Positions 1 to 9,242 are shown, counted from the stretch's first letter. The stretch is 64,000 nt of DNA from CAWCAL01 sp963695075 (GCA_963695075.1 CAVOFR010000007.1:372001-436000), one strand, 5' to 3'. The notes: generated by a model not told the origin, from the letters alone. Made by a program: numbers and translations.

Positions 1-192
1 GGGCAGAGTGAATCGCGCGGACCGAACCAGGTGGTCAACGCCACCGTCCCGCTTTCGGAAATGTTCGGTTACGCTACCGACCTGCGTTCGCGAACCCAGG
101 GTCGAGCTACATACACGATGCAGTTCGATTCGTACCAGCCGACGCCGAACAACGTTCAGGAAGAGATCATCCGTCGCATCCGCGGCGAATAA
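1..192 (+). CDS. fusA: Elongation factor G, C-terminal end (partial)
   Basis: The last 63 codons of EF-G, the translocation GTPase, cut by the window edge. The frame runs from base 1 and includes VNATVPLSEMFGYATDLRS and TQGRATYTMQFDSYQP, typical of domain V at the EF-G C-terminus. It ends RRIRGE at a TAA. The order fusA-tuf just upstream of rpsJ is the classical str/S10 arrangement. Only identity and orientation can be judged here because the GTPase domain lies outside the window. Confidence 0.93.
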   Translation, partial: GQSESRGPNQVVNATVPLSEMFGYATDLRSRTQGRATYTMQFDSYQPTPNNVQEEIIRRIRGE

Positions 193-265
193 CCCGAGCG
201 CACCTGCTCACCAGAACCAATCCGTACGCGCATCGCGCAAGAAGGGAAACGAGGAAAGAGGCACG

Positions 266-1456
<1,191 letters not shown>

Positions 1457-1469
1457 AAGTTCCGACCGG

Positions 1470-1512
1470 GATCCGGGCCGGGCGTTCCCTTTCGGATACC
1501 CGGGCCTGGATC
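1470..1512 (+). terminator. Candidate terminator after tuf
   Basis: Arms GATCCGGGCC (1470-1479) and GGCCTGGATC (1503-1512) pair over 10 bp with one G-U wobble around a 23-nt loop. It lies 13 bases after the tuf stop. No clean U-tract follows, which is common for terminators in high-GC actinobacteria. Confidence 0.5.
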
Positions 1513-1520
1513 TCGTCGTC

Positions 1521-1551
1521 TTGGGTCGCCGCGCCGCGAGCCAGCTACGCT
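1521..1551 (+). promoter_or_regulatory. Candidate promoter for rpsJ / S10 operon
   Basis: TTGGGT (1521-1526) and TACGCT (1546-1551) are separated by 19 bases, which is longer than ideal. They lie just after the tuf terminator and about 70 bases before rpsJ. A perfect TTGACA at 1583-1588 has no -10 at the right distance and was not used. Confidence 0.3.
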
Positions 1552-1622
1552 GCAGATCCGGCCCGTTCGGGTCAACCGCACTTTGACAAGGGAATCCCCC
1601 CGCACCGCTTCGTGAGGAATGT

Positions 1623-1943
1623 ATGGCTTCAAACCAGAAGATCCGGATCCGGCTGAAGGCCTACGACCACGAGATCATCGATCAGTCGACGAAGAAGATC
1701 GTCGAGACCGTCGTCCGGACCAGCGCCACCGTCCGGGGGCCGATTCCCCTGCCGACCGAGAAGCACCGCGTCACCGTCGTCCGCGGTCCCTTCAAGGACA
1801 AGGACTCGCGAGAGCACTTCGAGATGCGAATCCACAAACGCCTGCTCGACATCCTCGAACCGACGCCGAAGACGGTCGACTCTCTCCAGCGCCTCGACCT
1901 TCCGGCCGGCGTTGACATCGAGATCAAGATCCAGCAGGTCTGA
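1623..1943 (+). CDS. rpsJ: 30S ribosomal protein S10
   Basis: A 106-residue S10 (family about 100-105) with the typical IRIRLKAYDHEIID start and the RTHKR-like segment MRIHKRLLDI near residues 70-79. It belongs to the 30S head and, with NusB, acts in antitermination. It should be followed directly by rplC, but here about 2 kb of non-ribosomal DNA intervenes. ATG 1623 gives the family-standard N-terminus and has GAGGAA upstream. Confidence 0.96.
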   Translation: MASNQKIRIRLKAYDHEIIDQSTKKIVETVVRTSATVRGPIPLPTEKHRVTVVRGPFKDKDSREHFEMRIHKRLLDILEPTPKTVDSLQRLDLPAGVDIEIKIQQV

Positions 1944-2061
1944 CCAGCGCCGCTCGGTCGACCGAGAAGGTTGCGAATCGGCCCCGAGGCCTGCACACTT
2001 TTCGAGAGAGCCCGCGGGAGCTCTGCCACGAAACCGGACCCGCTGGAACAGGGGCCGTCCG

Positions 2062-2473
2062 ATGAAGTGGGGCCTACGAGGTGCGGCCAGAAGCGGCCAG
2101 GGTCGAAGTCAGCTCTCGAGCTGCGAGATGCTCACCGAGGCCGGTATGGACCAGCGCCTGCGCGAGGAACTGAAGCAGGAATGCGACAACGTGTTCGGGT
2201 CGGTGTTCATGGGGTTCAACGGCTCCTGGGCCCGCTCGCAGATCGCGGACCGTGGCCATACGCCCGAACAGGCCGCGGCGGCCGCATCGAAGGCTCGGCA
2301 CACACCCCGGCCGGCGCCACCGCTCTGGGGGTCGTCAGCCGGTGGACCCCGGTGGAGGACTCGTGCGACGCGGGCAGGTGGCCGACGCAAGGATCGGCCT
2401 CGCCGAGAACCAGGGCGGATTGACCGGCCACGCCGACGTGGCCGGTCTGGCGATGCACGCCCCGCGCATCTGG
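2062..2473 (+). pseudogene. Decayed, internally deleted thiolase-like gene
   Basis: A broken copy of the intact gene that begins at 2598. It starts like that gene (MKWGLRGAARSGQGR against MNWGLRGAARSRQGR) and keeps the block QRLREEL through SKARH, matching residues 144-191 of the intact protein. After a frame change it keeps GRQPVDPGGGLV and the end block LAENQGGLTGHADVAGLAMH. About 100 residues are missing in the first half and about 135 in the second, so the equivalents of Cys83, His290 and His340 are gone. The stop equivalent has become TGG. The 118 bases before it (1944-2061) and 124 after it (2474-2597) show no gene. Confidence 0.78.
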
Positions 2474-2597
2474 CGATCGTCGCGGCACGGGCCGGAGGTT
2501 GCACGATCGGCCGTCGAGGGGTCAGACTCTCCTCAGGTAAAGACCGCGGGGGGTCTGCCGGATGGCTTCGTCTCTCGCGCACACAGGGGGACAAGCC

Positions 2598-3788
2598 ATG
2601 AACTGGGGTCTACGAGGAGCAGCGCGGAGCCGCCAGGGTCGGCACGATCTCGACAGCCGTGAGATGGTCAACGACGCCGTGGTTCAGTGTCTCGACCAGG
2701 CCGGAATGGTCGCCGACGAGGTCGGCGCCATCGTGATGGCCAACAACGGGCACTACTGGGACGGACAGCCCGCCGTCGCCGCGCAGTCGTGGCTGTACGG
2801 GCTCGATTTCGGCGACGTTCAGATCTACAACGTCGAGAACGCATGTGTCGGCGGTGGGACCGCCCTGCACTTCGCAACGACCCTCCTCGAGGTCGGGCGA
2901 GGCCCCGTCCTCGTGATCGGGGTCGAGCGGATGTACGTCGCGCGCGACGTGTTGGACGATCTCGAGATCCCCCACCCGGTGCGTGACATGCTGCTGCGCC
3001 AGATGGAGGGCGGGATCAACCGCGACCTCCGCGAGGAGCTGCGGGCGAAGTACGACAACGATTTCGGATCGATCTTCATGGGGCTGAACGGGGCGTGGGC
3101 CCGATCCCAGGTCACCGATCGCGGCCATACCGCCGAGCAGGCGGCCGTTGCTGCGTCGAAGGCTCGTCACAATGCGCTGCTGAGCGGGAATGCCCGTCTG
3201 ATGAGTGAGCTCCCGCCGGACGCCGTTCTCGACTCGCCGATGGTGGCCGATCCGATTCGGCTGTCGATGTGCAGCCCCTTCTCCGATGGTGCAGGTGCCG
3301 TCTTGCTCACCGCCGACGTCCCGAGCGACCGGCCGGTGGTCATCGCGAGCCAGTACCGGTCCGGTGACGGCACCGGCGAGTGCCATGCCCGGATGGAGGT
3401 CATGTCCGGGAAGATCTGGGCCGAGCTCGGGATCGACCCGCACGACGTGGACGTGATCGAGGTCCACGACGCCTCGAGTTTCGAAGAGCTCTGGGCTCTC
3501 GAGGCCTGTGGGTTCTACGAGCTCGGTGAAGCGGGAAGGGCGACGCTCGACGGCGAGACCTCGCTCGACGGACGTCAGCCGGTCAATCCCGGCGGCGGTC
3601 TGGTCGGTCGGGGACACCCACCTTCGGCAACCGGCGTCCTCCAGATGGTGGAGCTCTACGAGCAGCTCACCGGTCAGGCGGGCGAACGCCAGGTCCCGGG
3701 CGCCACGATCGGGTTCGCCGAGAACCAGGGCGGGCTCTCCGGCTATGCCGACGTGGCCGGACTGGCGATGCACGTCTTGCGCATCTGA
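2598..3788 (+). CDS. Thiolase-like protein (acetyl-CoA acetyltransferase / SCP-x type)
   Basis: A 396-residue protein with thiolase-fold landmarks: NVENACVGGGTAL with the likely nucleophile Cys83, VHDASSFEEL with His290, GGGLVGRGHPPSATG with His340, and FAENQGG near the end where thiolases have HNxGG. Family members condense or cleave acyl-CoA thioesters, or act as sterol-carrier-type thiolases; the substrate cannot be read from sequence. ATG 2598 is chosen because AGGGGGA precedes it and because similarity to the upstream pseudogene begins exactly at this codon. It interrupts the S10 operon between rpsJ and rplC in the same direction. Confidence 0.8.
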   Translation: MNWGLRGAARSRQGRHDLDSREMVNDAVVQCLDQAGMVADEVGAIVMANNGHYWDGQPAVAAQSWLYGLDFGDVQIYNVENACVGGGTALHFATTLLEVGRGPVLVIGVERMYVARDVLDDLEIPHPVRDMLLRQMEGGINRDLREELRAKYDNDFGSIFMGLNGAWARSQVTDRGHTAEQAAVAASKARHNALLSGNARLMSELPPDAVLDSPMVADPIRLSMCSPFSDGAGAVLLTADVPSDRPVVIASQYRSGDGTGECHARMEVMSGKIWAELGIDPHDVDVIEVHDASSFEELWALEACGFYELGEAGRATLDGETSLDGRQPVNPGGGLVGRGHPPSATGVLQMVELYEQLTGQAGERQVPGATIGFAENQGGLSGYADVAGLAMHVLRI

Positions 3789-3906
3789 GCGAAACCCCGA
3801 CTACACTGGCCCGCTCGCCTCGGCACCACGTCCGAGGAGACCAAGTTCGCAGACAACGGACGTCCGCGTAGGCCCCAAGCCGGGGAACCGCTCGGCACAA
3901 ACCGAC

Positions 3907-3939
3907 AACGCTCCGCCGGGTTCGCCCGTGCGGAGCGTT
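3907..3939 (+). promoter_or_regulatory. Strong UUCG-capped hairpin upstream of rplC
   Basis: Arms AACGCTCCGC (3907-3916) and GCGGAGCGTT (3930-3939) pair perfectly. Inside them CGGG-TTCG-CCCG (3917-3928) forms a second stem with a UUCG tetraloop, leaving one bulged T at 3929, for 14 bp in all. It lies 55 bases before the rplC start with no U-tract after it. It could be a terminator for the thiolase gene or a leader structure controlling the rplC-led part of the operon. A weak -10-like TACACT (3802-3807) lies just after the thiolase stop. Confidence 0.6.
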
Positions 3940-3993
3940 CGCGTGAAGAAGAGCAGCCATGTCGAGGAAAAACCCGTCGAGAAGAGAGCCGTG

Positions 3994-4635
3994 ATGGCGA
4001 CGAAGGCAATCGTCGGCGAGAAGGTCGGCATGACCCAGGTCTGGGACGAGGACAACCGCATCGTTCCAGTGACCGTGGTCAAGGTAGCGGCCTGCCGGAT
4101 CGTCCAGATCAAGCGCCCCGACACCGACGGGTACAGCGCGCTCCAGGTCACCTACGGCCGGCGCGATCCCGCGAAGTTGACTCGACCGGAGGCCGGCCAC
4201 TTCGCTTCCGCCGATGTCGAGCCGGGCAAACGCCTCGTCGAGCTCCGACTCGACGACGTCGCCGAGTTCGAGGTCGGCCAGGAGATCGCCGTCGACACCA
4301 TCGAGGCCGGTGAGCTCGTGGACGTCACCGCCGTCAGCAAGGGCAAGGGATTCGCCGGCGTGATGAAGCGACACGGCTTCTCCGGTCAGCGTGCCTCGCA
4401 CGGCGCCCACCGGGTCCACCGCATGCCCGGGGCGGTCGGCGCCTGCGCCACGCCCGCTCGGATCTTCCGTGGTCAGCGGATGGCTGGAAGGATGGGGTCG
4501 GAGAAGGTGACCACGCAGAACCTGAAGGTGGTCGAGTCCGACAGCGAGCGCGAGGTCCTCCTGGTCCGCGGCTCGGTGCCCGGCCCCAAGGGCGGCCTCG
4601 TCCTCATCCGTGACGCCGAGAAGGGTGGCAGCTGA
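3994..4635 (+). CDS. rplC: 50S ribosomal protein L3
   Basis: A 213-residue L3 of usual length. The N-terminus MATKAIVGEKVGMTQVWDE and the extended loop around GFSGQRASHGAHRVHRMPG (about residues 128-147), which reaches toward the peptidyl transferase centre, are diagnostic. ATG 3994 gives the family start; the longer open frame upstream is only absence of stops. It overlaps rplD by one base (TGATG), indicating translational coupling. Confidence 0.96.
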   Translation: MATKAIVGEKVGMTQVWDEDNRIVPVTVVKVAACRIVQIKRPDTDGYSALQVTYGRRDPAKLTRPEAGHFASADVEPGKRLVELRLDDVAEFEVGQEIAVDTIEAGELVDVTAVSKGKGFAGVMKRHGFSGQRASHGAHRVHRMPGAVGACATPARIFRGQRMAGRMGSEKVTTQNLKVVESDSEREVLLVRGSVPGPKGGLVLIRDAEKGGS

Positions 4636-5300
4636 TGCCGAAGGTAGCCCTCCGTACCCAGTCCGGCGGTGAGGCCGGATCGCTCGACCTCGACGACGGT
4701 GTCTTCGGGATCGAGCCCAACCTGCCGGTGATGCACCAGGTCGTCACCGCACAGCTCGCCGCGGCCCGCGCCGGAACACAGAGCACCAAGACGCGCTCGG
4801 AGGTGCGTGGTGGTGGCGCCAAGCCGTGGCGCCAGAAGGGAACCGGTCGGGCTCGGCAGGGCTCCATCCGCTCCCCTCAATGGCGCGGCGGAGGTGTCGC
4901 ACTGGGCCCCAAGCCCCGTAGCTACGCCCAACGTACCCCGAAGAAGATGAAGCGTCTCGCCCTGCGCTCGGCCCTGTCCGATCGAGCGGCCGATGATCGC
5001 GTCGTGGTGGTCGACCAGTGGGAGTTCGATGCGCCGAGGACGAAGGATGCGGTCGCCGCTCTGAGATCCCTGGGTCTCGACGGCCGGGTGCTGATCGTCC
5101 TGGGTGACGCCGACACCGACGTGGCCAAGAGCTTCCGAAATCTCCAGGAGGTTCACGTACTCCGAGCGTCCGAGCTCAACACCTACGACGTGCTCGTGAG
5201 CGATTGGATCGTCTTCACCAAGGACACGGTTCCAACCGGAACCGCCCCGGTGGGGGCTGTCCCCGACGAACCGGTCGATACCGACGAGGACGGATCATGA
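4635..5300 (+). CDS. rplD: 50S ribosomal protein L4
   Basis: A 221-residue L4. The segment GGGAKPWRQKGTGRARQGS (about residues 58-77) is the extended loop that lines the exit tunnel. The C-terminus (TAPVGAVPDEPVDTDEDGS) is a short acidic tail, as on L22 and S3 in this operon. L4 often represses its own operon in other bacteria; nothing here proves that. It overlaps rplC and rplW at its ends. Confidence 0.96.
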   Translation: MPKVALRTQSGGEAGSLDLDDGVFGIEPNLPVMHQVVTAQLAAARAGTQSTKTRSEVRGGGAKPWRQKGTGRARQGSIRSPQWRGGGVALGPKPRSYAQRTPKKMKRLALRSALSDRAADDRVVVVDQWEFDAPRTKDAVAALRSLGLDGRVLIVLGDADTDVAKSFRNLQEVHVLRASELNTYDVLVSDWIVFTKDTVPTGTAPVGAVPDEPVDTDEDGS

Positions 5301-5587
5301 CCGATCTACGAGATCTGATTCTCGAACCCATCGTGAGCGAGAAGTCCTACGGGCTCCTCGAGTCGAACGTCTACACGTTCAAGGTGCACCCCGACGCGAC
5401 GAAGCCGCAGATCCGCGCCGCGGTCGAGTCGATCTTCGGCGTCACCGTCTTGAAGGTCAACACGCTGAATCGCAAGGGAAAGCGCACCCGGAACCGGCGT
5501 ACCGGCGCCATGAACCAACGGCCGAGCTCCAAGCGAGCGATGGTCACGCTGGTCGATGGCGACTCGATCGAACTGTTCGAGGTCTGA
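5297..5587 (+). CDS. rplW: 50S ribosomal protein L23
   Basis: A 96-residue L23, found at the exit-tunnel rim where trigger factor and SRP dock. It begins MTDLRDLILEPIVSEKSYGL and has the conserved VLKVNTLNRKGKRTRN segment. ATG 5297 overlaps the rplD stop in an ATGA. Length and motifs are ordinary. Confidence 0.95.
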   Translation: MTDLRDLILEPIVSEKSYGLLESNVYTFKVHPDATKPQIRAAVESIFGVTVLKVNTLNRKGKRTRNRRTGAMNQRPSSKRAMVTLVDGDSIELFEV

Positions 5588-5589
5588 AC

Positions 5590-6426
5590 ATGGCACTACG
5601 CAAGCGGAAACCCACCAGCCCCGGCCGACGGTTCCAGACGGTCTCGGACTTCTCCGAGATCACCCGGACCAAGCCCGAGAAGTCGCTGGTCGAGCCGAAG
5701 CCCAAGACCGGTGGTCGCAACAACCACGGTCGCAAGACGGCTCGTCACCGCGGCGGCGGCCACAAACAGCGGTACCGCGTCATCGATTTCCGACGGGACA
5801 AGGACGGCGTGCCGGCCTCGGTCGCGTCGATCGAGTATGACCCGAATCGCAACTGCCGCATCGCGCTGTTGCACTATCACGACGGCGAGAAGCGCTACGT
5901 CATCGCCCCCAACGGCGTGGCGGTTGGCGACGTGCTCCAGAGTGGGCACGGCGCCGAGATTCGTGCCGGTAACGCGTTGCCGATGCGCTACATCCCCGTC
6001 GGTACGGTCATCCACAACGTCGAGCTCCGCCCCGGCGGTGGAGGCAAGATGGGCCGCTCGGCCGGCGCGGCCATCCAACTGGTCGCCAAGGAGGGCGACT
6101 ACGCGATCCTCCGTCTGCCCAGCACAGAGATGCGCCGGGTACCGATCGACGGCCGCGCCACGGTGGGGACCGTCGGCAACACCGAGGCCGAACTGATCAA
6201 GATCGGCAAGGCCGGCCGCAACCGGTGGAAGGGCAAGCGACCGCAGACGCGCGGTGTGGCCATGAACCCCGTGGATCATCCCCACGGCGGTGGAGAAGGC
6301 AAGACCTCGGGTGGCCGCCACCCGGTGTCGCCCTGGGGTAAGCCGGAAGGCCGCACCCGACAGAAGAACAAGGACTCAGATCGTCTCGTAATCCGTCGCC
6401 GCCGCACCCGCGGCTCGCGGAGGTAG
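5590..6426 (+). CDS. rplB: 50S ribosomal protein L2
   Basis: A 278-residue L2, needed for subunit association and peptidyl transfer. It has GRNNHGRKTARHRGGGHKQ near residues 41-60 and the conserved GVAMNPVDHPHGGGEGK (about 221-237), whose histidine lies near the catalytic centre. It starts two bases after the rplW stop. Ordinary length. Confidence 0.97.
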   Translation: MALRKRKPTSPGRRFQTVSDFSEITRTKPEKSLVEPKPKTGGRNNHGRKTARHRGGGHKQRYRVIDFRRDKDGVPASVASIEYDPNRNCRIALLHYHDGEKRYVIAPNGVAVGDVLQSGHGAEIRAGNALPMRYIPVGTVIHNVELRPGGGGKMGRSAGAAIQLVAKEGDYAILRLPSTEMRRVPIDGRATVGTVGNTEAELIKIGKAGRNRWKGKRPQTRGVAMNPVDHPHGGGEGKTSGGRHPVSPWGKPEGRTRQKNKDSDRLVIRRRRTRGSRR

Positions 6427-6431
6427 GAACC

Positions 6432-6709
6432 ATGCCCCGGAGTTTGAAAAAGGCCCGTTCGTCGACGACCACCTCCTCAAGAAGGTGGACGCTCTGCGGG
6501 AGTCGGGAGAGAAGAAGGTCATCAAGACCTGGTCTCGTCGATCGACGATCATTCCCGAGATGATCGGCCACACCATCGCGGTGCACGACGGCCGCAAGCA
6601 CGTCCCGGTGTACATCACCGAGTCCATGGTCGGGCACAAGCTGGGCGAGTTCGCCCCGACCCGTACGTTCAAGTTCCACGCCGGCCAAGAGCGGCAGGTG
6701 CGGCGCTGA
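6432..6709 (+). CDS. rpsS: 30S ribosomal protein S19, with apparent frameshift
   Basis: S19 sits in the 30S head near the tRNA sites. From ATG 6432 the first frame reads MPRSLKK and then diverges (ARSSTTT). The -1 frame from base 6452 reads GPFVDDHLLKKVDALRESG and continues as normal S19 to 6709. The switch falls at TTG AAA AAG GGC-like sequence with only five A residues (6447-6451). A missing A in the assembly or strain would explain it. Ribosomal -1 slippage on GAAAAAG would also restore exactly the family sequence. As rpsS is essential, a dead gene is unlikely. Confidence 0.88.
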
Positions 6710-7398
6710 TGGCGTTCGGAGTCAAGACCAACGAGCGGCCCGGCACGCGGGCCACAGTCAAGTACGCACGCCTCTCACCGTCCAAAGCGCGAGCCGTGCT
6801 CGATCTCATTCGGAACAAGCCGGTAGAGGAGTCCCGCGAGATCCTCCGATTCTCCGATCGCGGCGCTGCCGTCGTCGTCGGCAAGTGTCTGGAGTCGGCG
6901 GTTGCCAACGCCGAGAACAACGACGAGGTTCCCGGCGACGAGCTGTTCATCTCGGCCTGCTACGCCGACGAAGGCCCGACCCTCAAGCGCTGGCGTCCCC
7001 GGGCCCGCGGGCGGGCCACCAGGATCGACAAGAAGACCTCCCACATCACGATCATCGTCTCCCGGTTCGATCCCGACCAGATCGAGCTACGCCGCGAGCG
7101 AGCTGGTTCCCGGGGGGGCAGTGGTGATGATGCCGCCGCCCGCCGCCGTCGAGTGGCCCGGAGTCGGGGCGAGGATCCCGAGGCTGCCGCCGCAGAAAGC
7201 GAGCCCGAAGAAGAGGTCGTCGCCGACGACGTAGTCGCCGATGAGGTCGCCGCAGCCGACGACACCGCGGCCGAAGCCACCGAAGCCCGCACCGAGGACG
7301 ACCGCGACGAGGACGACAGCCGGCAAGAGGCCGCCGCCACCGCCAGCGACGAAGAGGAAGACACCGAAGAAGCCAGCCCCGCGGACGAGGACGAGTAA
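6709..7398 (+). CDS. rplV: 50S ribosomal protein L22 with long acidic C-terminal tail
   Basis: Residues 1 to about 125 are a normal L22, with YARLSPSKARAVLDLIRNK near the start and RARGRATRIDKKTSHITII as the tunnel-lining hairpin. About 100 extra residues follow (130-229), rich in Glu, Asp and Ala, against a usual total near 115. A basic patch (AARRRRVARSRG) precedes the acidic run. The tail is probably disordered and outside the folded ribosome. It overlaps rpsS and rpsC by one base each. Confidence 0.94.
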   Translation: MAFGVKTNERPGTRATVKYARLSPSKARAVLDLIRNKPVEESREILRFSDRGAAVVVGKCLESAVANAENNDEVPGDELFISACYADEGPTLKRWRPRARGRATRIDKKTSHITIIVSRFDPDQIELRRERAGSRGGSGDDAAARRRRVARSRGEDPEAAAAESEPEEEVVADDVVADEVAAADDTAAEATEARTEDDRDEDDSRQEAAATASDEEEDTEEASPADEDE

Positions 7399-8309
7399 TG
7401 GGACAGAAGGTCAATCCATACGGGTTTCGGCTCGGGGTCACCACCGACTGGAAGTCGCGCTGGTTCGCGACTCGCCAGGAGTACAGCGACTTCATCATCG
7501 AAGACTGGAAGATCCGTGACTTCCTGATGAACGAGCTGCCCCATGCAGCCATCAGCCGGGTCGAGGTCGAGCGCACCCGCGACCGACTCCGCGTCGACGT
7601 GCACACGGCTCGGCCCGGGATCGTGATCGGCCGCCGAGGCAGTGAGGCCGACCGGCTCAGGGCGGGCCTGACGGCCATCACCGGCAACCCCAAGGTGCAG
7701 CTCAACATCCAGGAGATCAAGCAGCCCGAGCTCGACGCCGCGCTGATCGCTCAGGGTGTCGCCGATCAGCTGGCTGGACGAGTGGCATTCCGGCGGGCGA
7801 TGAAGCGGGCCGTCCAGAACGCGCAGAAGGCGGGCGCGCTCGGCATCCGGGTACAGACGAGTGGCCGTCTCGGCGGGTCCGAGATGGCTCGTACCGAGTG
7901 GTACCGCGAGGGACGGGTTCCGCTTCACACACTGCGGGCCGACATCGACTACGGGTTCCGTGAAGCACGCACGACAGCCGGACGCATCGGTGTGAAGGTG
8001 TGGATCTACCGCGGCGACATCCTCCCCTACAAGACGCAGCAGGAAGACAAGATCTCCCGCGAAGCGGCGATGGCCGTCGGCGAGACATCGGGGCAGACCA
8101 AACCGCGCAAGGTCGTCTCCTCCGGTGGCGGTCCCGAGCGGGCCGAGGGTGAGTCGGCCGCCGAGCCCGAACCGGCGACCGAACCTGCACCGCTGGTCAA
8201 GGAAGCCGATCCCGAATTCGAGAAGCTCCTCGCTCAAGAGGAAGAGATCGAGCGGGCCACTCGCGAGCATCACGAGACCCCGCACTTCCGCCCGGGAGAC
8301 GCCGACTGA
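7398..8309 (+). CDS. rpsC: 30S ribosomal protein S3 with C-terminal extension
   Basis: A 303-residue S3 (usual 210-275), part of the mRNA entry channel and helicase site. It begins MGQKVNPYGFRLG, has the KH-domain motif VIGRRGSEADRLR (about residues 75-87) and the C-domain GRLGGSEMARTEWYREGRVP. From about residue 225 a Pro/Glu-rich tail follows, the second long acidic tail in this operon. It overlaps rplV and rplP by one base. Confidence 0.95.
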   Translation: MGQKVNPYGFRLGVTTDWKSRWFATRQEYSDFIIEDWKIRDFLMNELPHAAISRVEVERTRDRLRVDVHTARPGIVIGRRGSEADRLRAGLTAITGNPKVQLNIQEIKQPELDAALIAQGVADQLAGRVAFRRAMKRAVQNAQKAGALGIRVQTSGRLGGSEMARTEWYREGRVPLHTLRADIDYGFREARTTAGRIGVKVWIYRGDILPYKTQQEDKISREAAMAVGETSGQTKPRKVVSSGGGPERAEGESAAEPEPATEPAPLVKEADPEFEKLLAQEEEIERATREHHETPHFRPGDAD

Positions 8310-8725
8310 TGTTGATGCCGAAGAAAGTCAAGCACCGCAAGCAACATCGTGGTCGGCGCACCGGCAAGGCCAAGGGTGGCACCGCGGTGACGTTCGGCGA
8401 GTACGGCATCCAGGCCCTCGAGCCCGGATGGATCACGGCTCGGCAGATCGAGGCTGCTCGCGTGGCGATGACCCGCCACATCAAGCGCGGCGGCAAGGTC
8501 TGGATCAGCGTGTTCCCGGACAAGCCGGTAACCGAGAAGCCGGCCGAGACCCGTATGGGTTCGGGCAAGGGCAACCCCGAGCGCTGGGTCGCGGTCGTCA
8601 AACCCGGACGGATCATGTTCGAGCTGTCGTATCCCGACGCCCAGGTGGCTCGTGAGGCGATCGATCGCGCCATCCAGAAGCTGCCGATCAAGGCTCGCTT
8701 CGTGGTACGGGACGAGGGGTTCTGA
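8309..8725 (+). CDS. rplP: 50S ribosomal protein L16
   Basis: A 138-residue L16, located by the A-site and needed for late 50S assembly. It starts MLMPKKVKHRKQHRG, matching the family's MLxPKxxKyRKxHRG, which favours ATG 8309 over ATG 8315. RMGSGKGNPERWVAVVKPG is also typical. The start overlaps the rpsC stop (TGATG). Confidence 0.96.
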   Translation: MLMPKKVKHRKQHRGRRTGKAKGGTAVTFGEYGIQALEPGWITARQIEAARVAMTRHIKRGGKVWISVFPDKPVTEKPAETRMGSGKGNPERWVAVVKPGRIMFELSYPDAQVAREAIDRAIQKLPIKARFVVRDEGF

Positions 8726-8955
8726 TGGCGAAGAAGCAGTCCATCACCGAGCTGAACGACGCTGATCTGATCGTGCGGCTCGACGAAACCAAGGAAGAAC
8801 TGTTCAACCTCCGGTTCCAGCACGTGACCGGGCAACTCGACAACTCGGCCCGGCTGGGTCAGGTGCGACGTGACGTCGCCCGCCTCCACACCGAACTCCG
8901 TGCTCGTGAGATCGCAGCCGCCGAAGCGCTCGAGGTCGAGGGGAGTACGTCATGA
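8725..8955 (+). CDS. rpmC: 50S ribosomal protein L29
   Basis: A 76-residue L29, a two-helix protein at the tunnel exit. It has the expected ELFNLRFQHVTGQLDN and VRRDVARLHTELRARE segments. ATG 8725 overlaps the rplP stop and its own stop overlaps rpsQ. Slightly longer at the C-terminus than the common 65-70 residues. Confidence 0.94.
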   Translation: MAKKQSITELNDADLIVRLDETKEELFNLRFQHVTGQLDNSARLGQVRRDVARLHTELRAREIAAAEALEVEGSTS

Positions 8956-9233
8956 GTGAACAAGAGCAGGCCACAGCCGAGCGCCCCAACGACCGCAAGG
9001 TCCGCGAAGGCCTCGTCGTGTCGAACGCCATGGACAAGACCGCAGTGGTGGAGGTCGTCGACCAGGTTCGTCACGCTCAGTACAGCAAGATCGTGCGGCG
9101 TTCCACGAAGCTGTTCGTTCACGATCCGACCGACGATCTCAACGTCGGTGATCGGGTGCGGGTCCAGGAGACCCGGCCGTTGTCCAAGCGCAAGCGTTGG
9201 CGGATCGTCGACGTTCTCGAACGAGCTCGATAG
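8952..9233 (+). CDS. rpsQ: 30S ribosomal protein S17
   Basis: A 93-residue S17, an early-binding OB-fold protein of the 30S body. It contains REGLVVSNAMDKTAVVEV, the S17 signature region, and RVQETRPLSKRKRWRIVDVL at the end. A short acidic N-terminal extension (MSEQEQATAERPND) precedes the core. ATG 8952 overlaps the rpmC stop. Confidence 0.95.
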   Translation: MSEQEQATAERPNDRKVREGLVVSNAMDKTAVVEVVDQVRHAQYSKIVRRSTKLFVHDPTDDLNVGDRVRVQETRPLSKRKRWRIVDVLERAR

Positions 9234-9242
9234 GGACGGACG

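Noticed and set aside
1583..1588. Perfect TTGACA as the rpsJ promoter -35
   Set aside because: No TAnnnT box occurs 16-19 bases downstream, so it was not called as a promoter.
1912..2601. 229-codon open frame over the rpsJ-thiolase gap as a real gene
   Set aside because: Only 2062 to about 2320 of it resembles anything, and that is a deleted copy of the next gene; the rest is random-like.
3508..3993. N-terminal extension of L3 by about 160 residues
   Set aside because: The upstream part of the frame is antisense-like noise within the thiolase gene; family similarity begins at ATG 3994.
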